Origin: an uncultured bacterium
GTDB lineage: Bacteria > Hydrogenedentota > Hydrogenedentia > Hydrogenedentales > CAILVY01
Direction: 5' to 3'
NCBI GenBank assembly: GCA_937951485.1
Contig: CALEDJ010000023.1
Coordinates: forward strand, 6,194 to 70,193
DNA length: 64,000 nucleotides
Under the pieces are notes generated by a model. That model ran no database searches, was not told the origin of the DNA, and saw nothing but the letters and a program-made list of their open reading frames with translations. Below, piece after piece: positions 1-9,018 of this stretch. The position numbers were made by a program, and so were the translations under genes. Each line of letters starts with the position of its first letter. The stretch's first letter is position 1.

Positions 1-2
1 CG

Positions 3-668
3 TTGCTGTTGCTCGCCGGCGCGCTTGCCGCAGTTCGGCGGCGCAAAGCGCGCGCGGCGGCTGCATTGCTGCTGACGGCGGCGCTTTTCCTCAGCCCCCA
101 GGCCGGGGCGAGCATCGCCTATCTCACCACGCCCGAGATGGTGGCGGGCGCGGATGAAATCCTCACCGGCGTCATTACGGCCACCCAGAGCCGCTGGGCC
201 TCCGGAGGCCGCATCTACACCGATGTCACGCTTGAAATCAAAGACACCGTCAAGGGCAGCCTCAACAAGACTTCCGCGGTGACATTTTCCGTGATTGGCG
301 GCCGTATCGGCGGCGTGGTCATGAAAACAAGCGAAATCCCCTCTTTTCAGAATGGAGAGGAGGTGCTGCTTTATATGCGCCGCGCGGCCGGCAACCAACT
401 GGTGATCTATGGCGGCGTTCGCGGCAAATTCCTCATCCAGCGCTCTGCGGTAACGGGCAAGGCATATGTGGTCGGTGCGGGACCGGAAACGGACCTGGCG
501 CTGGATGAGGACGCCAAGGCCATGACCGATGCGGCACCGGCTTCAAAAGATGCGCCCGACGACCAGACCGAAAAGGGCGGCAGTGAGGAAAACGGCGCGG
601 TTCCCCTCGATGAATACCTGGCCTATCTTAGAAGCATCGTGCGCGATCAGAAACAACAGGAACGCTGA
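3..668 (+). CDS. Secreted protein of unknown function, 5' end cut by the window
   Basis: The reading frame is open to the window edge, so the first visible codon (TTG) may be internal. A basic stretch (RRRK) followed by a hydrophobic helix and an AGAS site near residue 36 looks like a signal peptide, so the mature protein is probably exported. The following 120 residues are beta-rich (TDVTLEIKDTVKGSL, GGRIGGVVMK, NGEEVLLYMRR), a pattern seen in short secreted hypothetical proteins of myxobacteria and relatives, where it follows an ADEILTG-like start. The C-terminal 60 residues are acidic and low in complexity. No catalytic motif is visible and no function can be given. The stop codon lies 127 bp before the helicase gene. 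Confidence 0.6.
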   Translation: MLLLAGALAAVRRRKARAAAALLLTAALFLSPQAGASIAYLTTPEMVAGADEILTGVITATQSRWASGGRIYTDVTLEIKDTVKGSLNKTSAVTFSVIGGRIGGVVMKTSEIPSFQNGEEVLLYMRRAAGNQLVIYGGVRGKFLIQRSAVTGKAYVVGAGPETDLALDEDAKAMTDAAPASKDAPDDQTEKGGSEENGAVPLDEYLAYLRSIVRDQKQQER

Positions 669-795
669 TTGTCCGACTTGTCATTGCTGGAGATGGACAC
701 TACGGATATCCCGGGTTCTGAAACGCCGGGAGGGGGGAGATCGGTGCGCCACAGTACGCCGACGCTACGCGCAGGAAGGGGCTTCGCCCACTCAT

Positions 796-1986
796 ATGAC
801 CTTTGACGAGTTTGAATTGGACCCACGCTGCCTCAGCGTGCTTCATGCAAAAAACATCGCTACGCCGACTCCTGTGCAGGAGCGGGCGATTCCCATCGCT
901 CTGTCCGGGCGGGACCTGGTCGCCACCGCGCAGACCGGTACGGGCAAAACCCTCGGCTTCACCCTGCCGGCGCTCACCCGACTTGCCCAAAACAAGCCCC
1001 GGCGCAACCGTATGCTCGTTCTGGTGCCCACGCGTGAACTCTGCATCCAGGTCGAGTCCGTCATCGCGGAATTGGCCAAGGCGCTGGGCATGCGCAGCAC
1101 CCTGCTCTATGGCGGCGTCGGCATGCAGCCGCAGTTTGCGCGCCTCAAGCGCGGTTGTGACATCATCGTCGCCACACCCGGTCGCTTGCTGGACCATATG
1201 GGCCGGGGCACCGTGCATTTCCCCGACCTCGAAATCCTGGTGCTGGACGAAGCGGACCGCATGCTCGACATGGGCTTCTTGCCTGACGTGCGCCGCATCC
1301 TGGCCAGATTGCCCAAGAACCGACAGACCATGATGTTTTCCGCCACCTTCCCCGGTGAATTGCAGCAATTGGCCGCTGAGATGCTCCGGGAACCGGAACA
1401 CATCGCTGTGGGCATGGTGGCCAAGCCCGTGGATTCGGTACGGCAACTCCTGTATCCCGTTCGCCAGGAGGACAAATCCCGCCTGCTGGTGGAAATACTG
1501 CGTGAAGAGGGCATTGACAGCGGCCTGATTTTCCTGCGCACCAAGTCCCGTACCGACCGCCTGGGCCGTTTGTTGCACCGGGCCGGTTTTTCGGTGGCCG
1601 TAATTCATGGAGACCTCTCACAGAAACACCGCCAGCGCGCAATGGAAGAGTTCCGGTCCGGTAAGAAAGCCCTGCTCGTGGCCACCGACGTGGCTGCGCG
1701 CGGCCTGGATATCGAAGGCATCAGCCATGTCATCAATTATGACATCCCGCTCAATCCGGATGATTACATCCATCGTATCGGGCGCACCGCCCGCGCCCAG
1801 CGCGAGGGCGACGCCATTACCTTCGTCTGCCCGACGGAACATGCCGCCTTGGCGGCTATCGAAAAGGCCCTCGGCAGAAACCTGCCCCGCAAGGAACTTC
1901 CCGGTGCGCCGCCGGTCCTGTCCACGTGGCGCCCCGCCGGAGAACGCCGCCGACCTGTGCTGCGCCGGCTGCTCCGGCGGCGATAG
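796..1986 (+). CDS. DEAD-box ATP-dependent RNA helicase (RhlE-like)
   Basis: A 396-residue ATP-dependent RNA unwinding enzyme, probably cytoplasmic and acting in RNA turnover or ribosome assembly. All core motifs are present in order: Q motif (TPTPVQERAIP), Walker A (AQTGTGKT), PTREL, GG, TPGRLLDH, DEAD, SAT, then in the second RecA domain HGDLSQKHR, VATDVAARGLDIEG and HRIGRTAR. The C-terminal tail is short and arginine-rich (ERRRPVLRRLLRRR), as in RhlE types, and may bind RNA. The frame is open upstream to 529, but the ATG at 796 begins the typical MTFDEF start and follows an AGGAAGGGG stretch, so the shorter form is preferred. The RhlE/RhlB/SrmB subtype cannot be fixed by eye. Confidence 0.93.
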   Translation: MTFDEFELDPRCLSVLHAKNIATPTPVQERAIPIALSGRDLVATAQTGTGKTLGFTLPALTRLAQNKPRRNRMLVLVPTRELCIQVESVIAELAKALGMRSTLLYGGVGMQPQFARLKRGCDIIVATPGRLLDHMGRGTVHFPDLEILVLDEADRMLDMGFLPDVRRILARLPKNRQTMMFSATFPGELQQLAAEMLREPEHIAVGMVAKPVDSVRQLLYPVRQEDKSRLLVEILREEGIDSGLIFLRTKSRTDRLGRLLHRAGFSVAVIHGDLSQKHRQRAMEEFRSGKKALLVATDVAARGLDIEGISHVINYDIPLNPDDYIHRIGRTARAQREGDAITFVCPTEHAALAAIEKALGRNLPRKELPGAPPVLSTWRPAGERRRPVLRRLLRRR

Positions 1987-2183
1987 CAGGCGTCGCCTGC
2001 AATCGGCGGTGCGCCGTATTGCGTCTGCAGCGGCCCTGTGCGCTGCGCTTTTCTCAGCACATGAAAAACAACGCAGATGGAACACACCAGAAGCCGCTCT
2101 GGCATGCTCAAAGGCAATTTTTCAGGGCGTCCTTTTCGGAATTGCGAATAAAAACGCGGCAGATTATGTTACGAAAGAAGGGA

Positions 2184-2214
2184 TTGCGTTGTTTTTCCAT
2201 TCCTGCGTTATACT
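2184..2214 (+). promoter_or_regulatory. Candidate promoter of the acetolactate-synthase-like gene
   Basis: A TATACT -10-like hexamer at 2209-2214 matches the consensus at 5 of 6 positions and lies 51 bp before the ATG at 2265. A weak -35 (TTGCGT, 2184-2189) sits 19 bp upstream of it, longer than the usual 17. The call is tentative. Confidence 0.35.
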
Positions 2215-2264
2215 ACTGAGCAAGATGATCGCCCGGCGTAATCTGCGCGTTCGGGAAGCGCTGG

Positions 2265-4040
2265 ATGTCAGGAGTAGACAAAGTTATGAGCGTCATTTCT
2301 GAGGAACACGTGGAAAGAGCGGTCACGTTTGACTTGAAAGAACTGACCCCGTCCATGAACACGGCGGAACTTTTTGTGAAATGCCTGGAGGCTGAGGGTG
2401 TCGAATATATTTTCGGGTTGCCCGGTGAAGAAAACGCTCACCTGATGATGGCCCTGGAGAAATCTCCCATCAAGTTTATCCTCACCCGGCATGAGCAGGG
2501 GGCGGCCTTTATGGCTGAAATCTATGGAAAACTTACGGGAAAAGCGGGGGTCTGCCTCGGCACGCTTGGCCCCGGCGCAACCAACCTGGTGACGGGCGTC
2601 GCGGAGAGCAACATGGACCGCGCCCCCGTGGTATGCATCACAGGTCAGGCCGACAGCACGCGCCAGCACAAGGAAAGCCATCAGGCGATGGACGTGGTGG
2701 CCATGTTCCGGCCCATCACCAAGTGGGCGATGCCCGTAATCAACCCGGAAAACGTGCCGGAAGTGGTGCGTAAGGCGTTCCGCTTCGCCCAGCGGGAGAA
2801 ACCGGGCGCGTGCCACATTGAATTGGCGGACGACATTGCGGCCATGCCCGCCAAGGGCAAGCCTATCCCCGCGCCCTATGTGCGGCGACCTGTTCCCGAC
2901 GACAAGATTATGAACCAGGCCTGGGAGCAGATTCGCAATGCGAAGCGCCCGGTGATTCTGGCGGGCAACGGCGCCATCCGCACGCGCACGAGCCGGCAAC
3001 TGCGCCGCTTTGTCGCCGAGACCGGCATCGGCCTCGTTTGCACGTTTATGGGCAAGGGGTGCATTTCCCGGCACGTCAAGGAATATCTTTTCACCATCGG
3101 CGTGCATGCGAAAAACCTGGCCGGGTGCGCGGTCTGCTCAGCGGACTGCGTCATTACGCTGGGATATGACCTCGTGGAGTATCCGCCCCGCATGTGGAAT
3201 CCCAATGGCGACAAGAAAATCGTCCACATTGATTTCCTGCCCGCAGAAAGCGACTACTGCTATCAACCCACCGTGGAGGTCGTGGGCGATCTCGCACATG
3301 CGATCTGGGCGCTCAACGTGCGCGCCGCGGCCGACCCGGTCCATTTCGACATTGAAGATTACCGCGTCATCCGCGATCAGATGTTGCAGAGTTTCGAAGA
3401 ATATAAGGACGATGATTCGGTAGGCTTGATTAAACCGCAGAAAGTGCTTTGGGACCTGCGCCAGGCTATGAAAGAGGATGACATCCTGCTGAGCGATGTC
3501 GGGGCGCACAAGATGTGGGTGGCGCGCAATTATCACTGCAACGAGCCTAACACCTGCCTGATTCCGAATGGGTTCTGTTCGATGGGGTCCGCGCTTCCCG
3601 GGGCCATTGCCGCTAAAATGCTCTATCCGAACCGCCGCGTGGTCGCCCTCTGCGGCGACGGCGGATTCCTGATGAATGTCCAGGAATTGGAAACCGCCAA
3701 ACGGCTCGGCACGAATATCGTCTGTATGATCTGGCAGGACAACGATTATGGCTTGATTTCCTGGAAACAGCGCCAGCAGTTCGGTCACAGTACGGACCTC
3801 AGTTTCGGCAACCCGGACTTTGTCAAACTCGCGGAATCCTTCGGCTGTCATGGCATACGCGTGGAACGGTCGCGGGATTTGCGCGCGGCGCTGGACGAGG
3901 CGTTTGAAGTGGACCGTCCCTGTCTCCTGGCCATCCCCATTGACTATCGGGAGAACGAGAAACTGGGTGAGCAGTTCCGCAGAGGATTGTGCCCGCTGAA
4001 GGGAAAGACATGCCAGAAATCACTTACCCCTACTACCTAG
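2265..4040 (+). CDS. Thiamine-diphosphate enzyme, acetolactate synthase large-subunit-like
   Basis: A 591-residue ThDP-dependent enzyme of the acetolactate synthase/AlsS branch, expected to decarboxylate pyruvate and join the fragment to a second 2-oxo acid. The N-terminal pyrimidine-binding domain carries the catalytic glutamate context (RHEQGAAFMAE) and GTLGPGATNLVTG. The central domain includes the NGAIRTRTS region. The C-terminal pyrophosphate domain has CGDGGFLMN (GDG-X-N metal/ThDP motif). No small regulatory subunit gene follows, which fits a catabolic AlsS-like form or a different substrate. The 3' end overlaps the aldehyde dehydrogenase start by 31 bp, so the two are very likely co-transcribed and translationally coupled. 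Substrate assignment is inferred from family only. A second in-frame ATG exists at 2286. Confidence 0.85.
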   Translation: MSGVDKVMSVISEEHVERAVTFDLKELTPSMNTAELFVKCLEAEGVEYIFGLPGEENAHLMMALEKSPIKFILTRHEQGAAFMAEIYGKLTGKAGVCLGTLGPGATNLVTGVAESNMDRAPVVCITGQADSTRQHKESHQAMDVVAMFRPITKWAMPVINPENVPEVVRKAFRFAQREKPGACHIELADDIAAMPAKGKPIPAPYVRRPVPDDKIMNQAWEQIRNAKRPVILAGNGAIRTRTSRQLRRFVAETGIGLVCTFMGKGCISRHVKEYLFTIGVHAKNLAGCAVCSADCVITLGYDLVEYPPRMWNPNGDKKIVHIDFLPAESDYCYQPTVEVVGDLAHAIWALNVRAAADPVHFDIEDYRVIRDQMLQSFEEYKDDDSVGLIKPQKVLWDLRQAMKEDDILLSDVGAHKMWVARNYHCNEPNTCLIPNGFCSMGSALPGAIAAKMLYPNRRVVALCGDGGFLMNVQELETAKRLGTNIVCMIWQDNDYGLISWKQRQQFGHSTDLSFGNPDFVKLAESFGCHGIRVERSRDLRAALDEAFEVDRPCLLAIPIDYRENEKLGEQFRRGLCPLKGKTCQKSLTPTT

Positions 4041-5449
4041 CCAACCGGCCCGTACAACCGAACGCCGACCTGGAAGTCGCCGACAAGTACACCGGCCAAA
4101 CGGTTGCCCGCGTCGCCATGGCGGACGCCGCCGCCATTGACGAAGCCATCGGCATGGCGGTCGAGGCCGCGGCCCCGATGCGGGAAATGCCGGCCTTCGA
4201 GCGCCAGGCGGTGCTCGAACACTGCGTGGCCCGCTTCCGGCAGCGCTTCGATGAACTGGCGTTGAGCCTCTGCATCGAAGGCGGCAAGCCGATCAAAGAC
4301 AGCCGGGGCGAAGTAATGCGGCTTATTGACACATTCAAGATCGCTGCGGAAGAGTCAGTGAATCTCCGGGGCGAGGTGTTGCCGCTCGATCGCAGCGTCC
4401 GCGCCAAAGGGTATTGGGGCATGTGGAAGCGCGTGCCCATCGGCCCCTGTTCCTTCATTTCCCCCTTCAATTTCCCGCTCAACCTCGCCGCGCACAAAAT
4501 CGCGCCCGCCATCGCGGTCGGCTGTCCGTTCGTGCTTAAGCCCGCCAGTCTCACGCCCCTCGGCGCGCTCATAATCGGCGAAATCCTCGCGGAGACCAAC
4601 CTGCCCGAAGGGGCCTTTTCAATTCTTCCCTGCCGCCGCGACGGGGCCGACCTCTTCACCACGGATGAACGCCTCAAACTGCTCAGTTTCACCGGTTCCC
4701 CCGAAGTGGGCTGGGAACTCAAAGCCAAGGCCGGCAAGAAAAAGGTCGTGCTCGAACTCGGCGGCAACGCCGCCGTCATTGTGGACGAAGACGCGGACCT
4801 GGATGACGCCGCGCAGCGCATCCTCATCGGCGCGTTCTACCAGTCGGGGCAGAGTTGCATCAGCGTGCAGCGTATCCTCATCCACGAACGCATCTACGAG
4901 CCGCTCAAGGAAATGCTGGTGGCCGCGACCCGCGCGATCAAGGCGGGCGACCCGAAGGACGAAGACACCTTCATCGGCCCCGTCATCTCCGACAAGGAGG
5001 CCAACCGCATGGAATCGTGGATTCAATCCGCAGTGGCCAAAGGCGCGAAGATACTCTGCGGCGGCAAACGCGACGGCCGCATGCTCGACGCCACCCTCCT
5101 CGAAAACGTCCCCCGCGATGAACCCATGTACGCAGAGGAATTCTTCGGACCTGCGGCGCTCCTGGCGCCGTTCAAGCATTTCGACGATGCGCTCGCCGAG
5201 GTGAACGACAGCCGCTACGGCCTGCAGGCGGGCGTCTTCACCCGCGACATCTACAAGGCCCACAAGGCGTGGGACACGCTCGAAGTCGGCGGGGTGATCA
5301 TCGGCGACGCGCCGTCCTGGCGCGTGGACCACATGCCCTATGGCGGCGTGAAGGACAGCGGCATCGGACGCGAAGGTATCCGCTTCGCCATCGAGGACAT
5401 GACTGAAATCAGGCTCCTCGCTCTGAGGACGCCCCCGGCGCGCACCTGA
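4010..5449 (+). CDS. NAD(P)-dependent aldehyde dehydrogenase
   Basis: A 479-residue aldehyde dehydrogenase superfamily enzyme that oxidises an aldehyde to an acid through a cysteine thioester. Visible family signatures are the cofactor loop SPFNFPLNLAAHKIAPA, FTGSPEVGWELK, the general-base region VLELGGNA, and the catalytic cysteine in GQSC at residue 283; EEFFGPAALLAPF lies in the C-terminal part. The ATG at 4010 is preceded by GAAGGGAAAG and is preferred over the GTG at 3989. The gene starts inside the 3' end of the ThDP enzyme gene, pointing to one pathway, for example disposal of an aldehyde released from a ThDP intermediate. The real substrate cannot be read from the sequence. Confidence 0.9.
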   Translation: MPEITYPYYLANRPVQPNADLEVADKYTGQTVARVAMADAAAIDEAIGMAVEAAAPMREMPAFERQAVLEHCVARFRQRFDELALSLCIEGGKPIKDSRGEVMRLIDTFKIAAEESVNLRGEVLPLDRSVRAKGYWGMWKRVPIGPCSFISPFNFPLNLAAHKIAPAIAVGCPFVLKPASLTPLGALIIGEILAETNLPEGAFSILPCRRDGADLFTTDERLKLLSFTGSPEVGWELKAKAGKKKVVLELGGNAAVIVDEDADLDDAAQRILIGAFYQSGQSCISVQRILIHERIYEPLKEMLVAATRAIKAGDPKDEDTFIGPVISDKEANRMESWIQSAVAKGAKILCGGKRDGRMLDATLLENVPRDEPMYAEEFFGPAALLAPFKHFDDALAEVNDSRYGLQAGVFTRDIYKAHKAWDTLEVGGVIIGDAPSWRVDHMPYGGVKDSGIGREGIRFAIEDMTEIRLLALRTPPART

Positions 5450-5498
5450 AGCAGAGCGCGCCCGCCGCTGGTCTGATTTCGGGCGATTCTGAAGTATC

Positions 5499-5527
5499 TG
5501 TACACATGGCCCGCAAGCGGGTACAAT
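5499..5527 (+). promoter_or_regulatory. Probable sigma-70-type promoter
   Basis: A -35-like TGTACA (5499-5504, 4 of 6) and a -10 TACAAT (5522-5527, 5 of 6) are separated by exactly 17 bp. The -10 lies about 55 bp before the start codon of the double cNMP-fold gene. Confidence 0.55.
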
Positions 5528-5582
5528 AGTCTCGATGAGGTCAGAAAATATGGGGGCGGCCCGGCAATGGGGAGGAATTGAG

Positions 5583-6437
5583 ATGGAAGCGGCGGAACTG
5601 GTTGAACAGGCGCTGGGACTGTCAGCAATGGAAGGCACGACCGAAGCATCGCGGCGGCGCATCGCCGGGGTGTTCTGTGATGCGGGTGAAATCGTCCCGT
5701 TCTCGGACAACGAGCCGCTGATCAAGATGGGCGGGATCGGTGGCGATGCGGGCTATGTGCTGCTGCGGGGGCGGGCCGTGATCGAGCGCGAAGGAGAAGC
5801 GCCGATCATGGTGTCCGCGCCGGCGCTGCTCGGCGAGATGTCTCAATGGAACCCGCGCGCGGTGCGGGTGGCGTCGGTTACATGTCGCGGCGCGGGGGAG
5901 GCGCTGCGTTTCTCCTGGCGCGAAGCGCACGCCCGTGCGCAGGACCTGCTGGACCCGGCGGACCAGGCGCGGCTGATGGAGGCGGTCGAACGCATCGCCC
6001 TGCAGCGCTTTCAGCGCGAAGACCTCCTGGACCTGCCGCTGCTGCGCGGGCTTCCAGACGAATTGCGCCTGCGCATCTGCATCCTGCTACAGTGGGTGGC
6101 GCATCCCCTGGAATTGGCCGCAGGCGCGCCGCTGTTCGAGGCCGATGCGCTCTGCGACGATACGGGCTATCTGATTCTCCAGGGGGAAATCGCCGTCTCC
6201 CGTTCCGGCGAAGCGCCGCACGTCGTTGCTGCGCCCGACCTGATCGGCATTCATCCCCAATTCGACCCTGAACTGCGCTGGCGGGCCTCGGCCCACGCGC
6301 TCACCCCCGTCGAAGCCCTGCGCTTTGCCTGGCGCGTCTTCCTGAGCCTGCTCGACAAGCGCATGATCGCCGGGGAGCGGAAACGTTTTCAGGCCATCAT
6401 CCACGCCGCCGCCGATGATGAACAACTGGCAAAATGA
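5583..6437 (+). CDS. Protein with two tandem cyclic-nucleotide-binding-like domains
   Basis: A 284-residue protein built from two related beta-roll modules. Residues about 35-115 (DAGYVLLRGRAVIEREGEAP...LLGEMSQW...EALRFSWREA) and about 180-265 (DTGYLILQGEIAVSRSGEAP...LIGIHPQF...EALRFAWRVF) align to each other and to the CRP/cNMP fold. No helix-turn-helix, kinase, channel or other effector domain is attached. The phosphate-binding cassette is eroded: module 1 keeps GE, module 2 has GI, and neither has the RxA arginine. The start at 5583 is set by GGAGG at 5571-5575; an upstream ATG at 5535 lacks a comparable site. It may be a stand-alone sensor or scaffold; function unknown. Confidence 0.75.
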   Translation: MEAAELVEQALGLSAMEGTTEASRRRIAGVFCDAGEIVPFSDNEPLIKMGGIGGDAGYVLLRGRAVIEREGEAPIMVSAPALLGEMSQWNPRAVRVASVTCRGAGEALRFSWREAHARAQDLLDPADQARLMEAVERIALQRFQREDLLDLPLLRGLPDELRLRICILLQWVAHPLELAAGAPLFEADALCDDTGYLILQGEIAVSRSGEAPHVVAAPDLIGIHPQFDPELRWRASAHALTPVEALRFAWRVFLSLLDKRMIAGERKRFQAIIHAAADDEQLAK

Positions 6438-7019
6438 GATGGTTTTTTCAGATCGGGATGTGGGGCTGAGAAAAAGAAGGGGTGTTTTCTGAGGGATGGA
6501 AGCCGATGCGACCAACAGGACGAAAAGGATCAACAGGACAAAAAGGATCAACAGGGCTGTCAGGGACGATAGGACTGATAAGACTGATATGACTGACAGG
6601 ACCGATAGGACCGATCGTCAGGACGGGGCTTTGTCGGCGCCATAAGTCTCGCAGGTGTTCACGCTGTGGAATTTTCCCGCAGCATAAGCACAATTCTCAA
6701 GTCACCAGAGGTTCTTGCAAAAGATGCTGTTCTCCAGCGCAGCGCGGGCATCCAGCCCATGTTTCACAGGGGGGCCGATCCTGCCACGGGATCTGCTGCA
6801 GGATTCAAATCTTATGTTACTTTTTTCATATAAGTCATTCAAGTCATATAAGTTCTAGGTCCTACAGGTCCTATAAAACAACTGCAACGACAATTCCTGC
6901 TCTTTTCTCGCCCCCCGTTTGTAGTTTCCCCCCGCGTGTCTGCATACTCTTTGCCATGCACCGGCGACCAACGATGCCGTGAGCATGATTCCATTTTTTA
7001 ACAGGGCAGGACGCAATAC
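6438..7019. other. Gene-free spacer with short repeats
   Basis: A 582-bp gap with no convincing coding region on either strand. It contains the 9-bp tandem array described separately and, around 6828-6885, a looser run of TATAAGT and GTCCTA repeats (tcatataagtcattc, then aggtcctacaggtcctat). The final 100 bp must carry the promoter of the downstream corrinoid activase gene, but no clear -35/-10 pair was found. Confidence 0.5.
6515..6618. repeat. Degenerate 9-bp tandem repeat (GGAC-centred)
   Basis: Consecutive 9-mers such as TAGGACTGA, TAAGACTGA, TATGACTGA, CAGGACCGA and TAGGACCGA run through this stretch, preceded by a related GGACGAAAA/GGATCAACA part. The same GGAC-rich pattern recurs in other spacers of the window. 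Confidence 0.75.
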
Positions 7020-8870
7020 ATGTCGGACAGACAAATTCGGGTGATCTTTGAACCGCAGGGGCGCGCGGTGCAGGTGGAGAAGGGGATTCGGTTATTCGAG
7101 GCGGCTGCGCGGGCCGGGCTGACCGTGGACATGCCGTGCGGCGGGCTGGGCAACTGCGGCAAATGCCGTGCGCGGTTGGCGGGCGTTGTACCGGAACCGT
7201 CGGACGCCGAACGGCGCGTGTTCAGCGCTGAGGAATTGCAGGACGGCTGGCGGCTGTCATGTCAGACCAGCCTGCACGAAAAGGCCACGGTATATCTTCC
7301 CGAAACCTCGCTTTTCGGCGGGCGCGTGCAGATTCAGGTGGATGCGGATGTGGCCGGGGCGGGCGAACTCGCGCCGCTGGTGCGTAAAATGTATGTTGAA
7401 CTGCCGCCGCCCACCCTCCAGGATGAAGCGGCCGACATGGTGCGGCTGGAACGCGTCATCGGCCCCTTTGATGCGGGGTTGGACGTGTTACGCACGGCGC
7501 CGCGCCGCATGCGCGAGGCGGGTTTTCGCGGGACGATCGTGATGGCGGACCATCGGCTCGTTGACTTTGAACCGGGCGACACCACCGACGCCTGTTACGG
7601 CGCGGCATTCGACATCGGCACGACGACGCTGGTGGGCGCGCTGCTGCATCTCGGCAGCGGCGAGGAGCGCGCCATAAGTTCCAGCATCAATCCGCAGGTG
7701 GTGTACGGCGATGACGTGCTGTCCCGCATCACAATGACGATGCAGAAAGAAGGGGGCCTCGATTCCCTGCAATCGGTCGTGCGGACGACCGTCAACGACA
7801 TGTTGACCGAACTGTGCCGCGCCGCGGGCGTCTCTCTGGATGTCGTGTACGAGATCACCTTTTCCGGCAACACGACGATGGAGCACCTGCTGTGCGGCAT
7901 CAGTCCCGCGCAATTGGGGCAGGCCCCCTTTGCGCCGGTCTTCGGGCGCGCCATCACCTGGCCTGCGCGCACGCTGGGCATCAACATCCACCCGCGGGGA
8001 CTGGCCTACGTGTTTCCAGTCATCGGCGGCTTCGTCGGCGGCGACACCGTGGCGGGGATGCTGTCGACAGGCATTGCCGACGACCCCGCGCCGTCCATCA
8101 TGGTGGATATAGGCACCAATGGCGAGATCGTCATTGCGCGTGAGGGCAAGGTGTGGGCCGCGTCCACCGCGGCGGGGCCTGCCTTTGAAGGAGCGCGTAT
8201 CTCCTGCGGCATGCGCGCCACGCGCGGCGCCATTGAAAAGGTGACCATCACGGACGATGTGCATTGCGGTGTCATTGACGGCGGGCCGCCTCTTGGGCTG
8301 TGCGGCAGCGGGCTGATTGACCTCGTGGCGGAGTTGTTGCGGCACGGCGTCGTGGCGCCGGACGGCCGACTGCTGCCGCCTGACCGTTTGCCTCAGGATC
8401 TGCCGGAGGCGTTGCGGCGGCGTGTGACACTGAATGAGGAGGGCGAGGCGCGGTTTGTTCTGGCCGCCGATGAACGCCGGAGGAAACCCGCAGAAGTGGC
8501 GTTGACCCAGCGCGATGTGCGCGAGTTGCAACTGGCCGGCGGCGCCATCCGCGCCGGTATTGCCATTTTGCTGAAATACGCCGGGATTACCATGGATGAG
8601 GTCATGCAGGTGCTCATCGCGGGCGGTTTCGGCAGTTTTATCCGCCGCAGCAACGCCCAGCGTATCGGCCTCTTGCCGCCGGAACTGCCCCACCAGCGCA
8701 TCCGCTATGTCGGCAACGCGTCGCTGAGCGGCGCGCGCTGGGCCCTGCTGTCCACCGCGGCGCGCCGCCGGGCCGAAGAACTTGCCAGACAGACCCGGCA
8801 TGTGGAATTGTCCACCGACCCGGATTTCGCCTTGGAATTCGCCACCGCCATGCGGTTTCCGGAAACATAG
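7020..8870 (+). CDS. RACo-like corrinoid activation protein ([2Fe-2S] plus ASKHA domain, DUF4445 family)
   Basis: A 616-residue protein of the reductive activator of corrinoid proteins family, which uses ATP to re-reduce inactive Co(II) cobamides to Co(I) in corrinoid methyltransferase systems. The N-terminal plant-type ferredoxin domain (about 1-100) has the cluster pattern CGGLGNCGKC followed by a distant Cys (LSCQTS). After a linker, the ASKHA ATPase part has phosphate loops FDIGTTTLVGA and VDIGTNGEIV and the C-terminal IAGGFGSFI. Length matches the family. A [2Fe-2S] ferredoxin gene lies downstream on the opposite strand and may be its electron donor. No adjacent corrinoid protein is seen; the nearest methyltransferase-fold candidate is the UroD-like gene at 42.8-44.1 kb. 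The partner system is inferred. Confidence 0.88.
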   Translation: MSDRQIRVIFEPQGRAVQVEKGIRLFEAAARAGLTVDMPCGGLGNCGKCRARLAGVVPEPSDAERRVFSAEELQDGWRLSCQTSLHEKATVYLPETSLFGGRVQIQVDADVAGAGELAPLVRKMYVELPPPTLQDEAADMVRLERVIGPFDAGLDVLRTAPRRMREAGFRGTIVMADHRLVDFEPGDTTDACYGAAFDIGTTTLVGALLHLGSGEERAISSSINPQVVYGDDVLSRITMTMQKEGGLDSLQSVVRTTVNDMLTELCRAAGVSLDVVYEITFSGNTTMEHLLCGISPAQLGQAPFAPVFGRAITWPARTLGINIHPRGLAYVFPVIGGFVGGDTVAGMLSTGIADDPAPSIMVDIGTNGEIVIAREGKVWAASTAAGPAFEGARISCGMRATRGAIEKVTITDDVHCGVIDGGPPLGLCGSGLIDLVAELLRHGVVAPDGRLLPPDRLPQDLPEALRRRVTLNEEGEARFVLAADERRRKPAEVALTQRDVRELQLAGGAIRAGIAILLKYAGITMDEVMQVLIAGGFGSFIRRSNAQRIGLLPPELPHQRIRYVGNASLSGARWALLSTAARRRAEELARQTRHVELSTDPDFALEFATAMRFPET

Positions 8871-8924
8871 CCCATTGCCGCGCAAGCCGCCGCAAACGCC
8901 CCCTCGCGTCGTCTCCGCCGCTTC

Positions 8925-9000
8925 CGTCATCCTTGTTGTTTCTCGCTATCCTGATGACGCCGTTGCTGTCGTTGTTGTCCTTGCTGTCCTCCTTTACCCG
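8925..9000. repeat. GTCCTTG/GTTGTT-type degenerate short repeat
   Basis: A run of loosely repeated 9-12 bp units (tgctgtcgttgttgtccttgctgtcctcc) lies between the convergent corrinoid activase and ferredoxin genes. On the other strand it reads as GGACAGCAAGGAC, relating it to the 9-bp GGAC repeats elsewhere. Confidence 0.5.
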
Positions 9001-9018
9001 ATTTCCAGGCGCAATCCC

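Noticed and set aside
1986-2000. Intrinsic terminator after the helicase gene (GCAGGCG-T-CGCCTGC)
   Set aside because: The stem leaves too small a loop and no T-run follows, so it was not listed as a feature.
6438-7019. A cobalamin riboswitch ahead of the corrinoid activase
   Set aside because: No B12-box-like core was seen; the region is dominated by short tandem repeats.
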